DNA of 30,282 bases from CAZNQW01 sp964575225 (GTDB taxonomy: Bacteria; Chloroflexota; Anaerolineae; JAAYZQ01). The stretch lies in the NCBI GenBank assembly GCA_964575225.1, contig CAZNQW010000019.1, positions 1 through 30,282 of the forward strand. Reading direction: 5' to 3'. Both the position numbers and the translations under genes were made by a program. Within the stretch, counting starts at the first letter, position 1. Every line of letters starts with the position of its first letter. Under the pieces are notes generated by a model. That model made no database searches. It was given only the letters and a program-made list of their open reading frames with translations, and was not told the origin of the DNA. Shown piece after piece: positions 29,041 to 30,282 of this stretch.

Positions 29041-29919
29041 ATGAACGAGACAACTGCCGTCTACCGGGCCCACGATAGCTATGTGCTCTCGGTTCGCTTT
29101 GCGCCCGACGGCCACTATCTGGTGTCGACCGGCATGGACAACGTAGCCAAGGTCTGGTCGGTTCCCTCTTGGGAGTGGGTGGCGACTTTGGAAGGACATG
29201 AAAAGAGCGTTAACGCTGTGGCTCTGTCGCCCGATGGATCGATGGCGGCAACGGGTTCGTCGGATCAGACCGTTCGGCTCTGGTCGTTTCCAGAGGGCAA
29301 GCCGTTGCACACCCTTCAGGATCGCAAGCAGGTCGTATCGTGTGTCGAAATCTCGGCCGATGGGCAATGGCTGGTGGCGGGATCCTATGGCGGGCGTGCT
29401 GCCATCTGGACATTGGAGGGTCGGTCTGTGCTGGGTTTCAAGGCCAGTTCCAAAAACCTGTCGTCAGCGGTCTTTTCTCCCGATGGGAGCTTGTTGGCGA
29501 CATCGGGGTTGGGGGACGAAATCCAGCTTTGGAACTTGCCGACCGAGCGTCACCGCACAACCTTGTCGGGCCACCGCACAGCGGTTGGCGCTCTGCAGTT
29601 CATCGAGGGAGGGCGCACCCTGGTGTCGTTGGGTTACGAGCCGTCGATCAAGTTCTGGGACACGGCCACCTGGCAAGAGGCTCGCAGCCTCTGGTTGTCT
29701 GCGCCCGGGGTGCGAGGTCTGGCCTTTTCGTCGGATGAGACGACCATGGCCCTTGCCGTAGAGGGGGGCGTGCAGCTTTTGTCGGCGGTGGACGGGACGG
29801 TTCAGGCCGAGTTGCCGGTCAGCACCAAAGTGGTGACCAGTGTCTCCTTTTCACCCGATGGACGTTGGCTAGCAGCCGGTGGGGCCGATGGCCGGATGCG
29901 CATCTGGGCGCTGGGGTAG
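29041..29919 (+). CDS. WD40-repeat beta-propeller protein
   Basis: This 292-residue protein consists entirely of seven WD40 repeats, enough for one closed seven-bladed propeller. Clear units end in VAKVWSV, VRLWSF, AAIWTL, IQLWNL, IKFWDT, VQLLSA and MRIWAL, each preceded by an SPDG or similar turn. No signal peptide or extra catalytic domain is seen, so it is probably a cytosolic interaction platform. It follows sufS and the small ORF in the same direction. A functional link to the SUF genes is not evident, though propeller proteins of the CIA type assist eukaryotic Fe-S delivery. The ribosome binding site is GGGA a few bases upstream. Confidence 0.9.
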   Translation: MNETTAVYRAHDSYVLSVRFAPDGHYLVSTGMDNVAKVWSVPSWEWVATLEGHEKSVNAVALSPDGSMAATGSSDQTVRLWSFPEGKPLHTLQDRKQVVSCVEISADGQWLVAGSYGGRAAIWTLEGRSVLGFKASSKNLSSAVFSPDGSLLATSGLGDEIQLWNLPTERHRTTLSGHRTAVGALQFIEGGRTLVSLGYEPSIKFWDTATWQEARSLWLSAPGVRGLAFSSDETTMALAVEGGVQLLSAVDGTVQAELPVSTKVVTSVSFSPDGRWLAAGGADGRMRIWALG

Positions 29920-29984
29920 AACCGGTGCCCGGTCATCGAGAGGGATACTTCAAAGCCGATTTTGGGTGAGAGAAGGGAATGAGC

Positions 29985-30282
29985 ATGTCTTCGTTGGCCA
30001 AGAAACTGCGGATTCAGAAGGGGCAGCGGGTGCTGTTGCTGAACGCGCCCTCTGGCTATCTGGAGACGTTGGGCGAACTGCCCGATGATGTCGAGGTATC
30101 GGTACAATCCGAGGGCACGTACGATTTTGTCCAGGTTTTTGTCAAGGATAGCGCCGAGTTCGAGGGGTTGGTACCCCAGGCCCTGCGATCTGTGGTGTAC
30201 GATGGCCTGTTGTGGATCTCGTATCCCAAAAAGAGTTCTGGGGTCGAGAGCGACCTCAGCCGCGACCGGATCTGGGGAATGA
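29985..30282 (+). CDS. DUF3052-like protein (partial, truncated by window end)
   Basis: The first 99 codons are visible and the frame is open at the right edge. The segment QRVLLLNAPSGYLETLGELP, a VFVKDSAEF strand, and the later YPKKSSGVESDLSRDRIW are the known signature of the DUF3052 family, whose function is not established. ATG 29985 is preferred since GAAGGG lies about seven bases upstream; an in-frame ATG at 29979 is too close to it. It lies 65 bases after the WD40 gene and may belong to the same transcript. Confidence 0.8.
   Translation, partial: MSSLAKKLRIQKGQRVLLLNAPSGYLETLGELPDDVEVSVQSEGTYDFVQVFVKDSAEFEGLVPQALRSVVYDGLLWISYPKKSSGVESDLSRDRIWGM

Overview
The window is GC-rich, gene-dense bacterial DNA. 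The encoded proteins look most like those of Chloroflexota (Anaerolineae-type) genomes. This placement is an inference from three things: the layout of the contractile injection system, the DUF4157/LQMK-repeat protein, and the SUF operon led by a SufR-like regulator. No rRNA, tRNA, IS element or CRISPR array was recognised.

Region 1 (1-11459, all minus strand) is about half of an extracellular contractile injection system (eCIS, a phage-tail-like particle). In transcription order it encodes a tandem AAA+ ATPase, a DUF4157 metalloprotease-like protein with eight 15-residue acidic repeats and a possible zinc-hydrolase C-terminus, a YbjN-fold protein, an acidic TPR protein, and a DUF4255 tail-terminator (cap) protein. 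These are followed by the sheath, tail tube 1, a tail-assembly protein, a DUF6760 protein, a 51-aa small protein, tail tube 2, and a long Pro-rich repeat protein that runs off the left edge. Baseplate, spike and tape-measure genes are not in view and would be expected further left. A good sigma70-type promoter (11625-11653) sits upstream, followed by a hairpin plus U-tract in the leader.

Region 2 (11900-17550, plus strand) holds a VOC-family protein, an EamA/DMT permease, an ABC exporter, a nitrilase-superfamily hydrolase and a CaiB/BaiF CoA-transferase. It ends at a strong bidirectional terminator.

Region 3 (17566-22554, minus strand) holds a nitroreductase and a sulfotransferase-like protein as one pair, then a PD-(D/E)XK-like protein with its own promoter. 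An operon of adenosine deaminase, K+/H+ antiporter and DUF454 protein follows. The promoters of adenosine deaminase and of the nuclease-like gene lie so close to the start codons that both mRNAs may be leaderless.

Region 4 (22646-28868, plus strand) is a SUF iron-sulfur cluster operon: SufR-like regulator, sufC, a DinB/ClbS-like gene, sufB, sufD and sufS. It is driven by two tandem sigma70-like promoters, and no sufU follows sufS. The right end has a possible 36-aa ORF, a seven-bladed WD40 protein and the start of a DUF3052 protein cut by the window edge.
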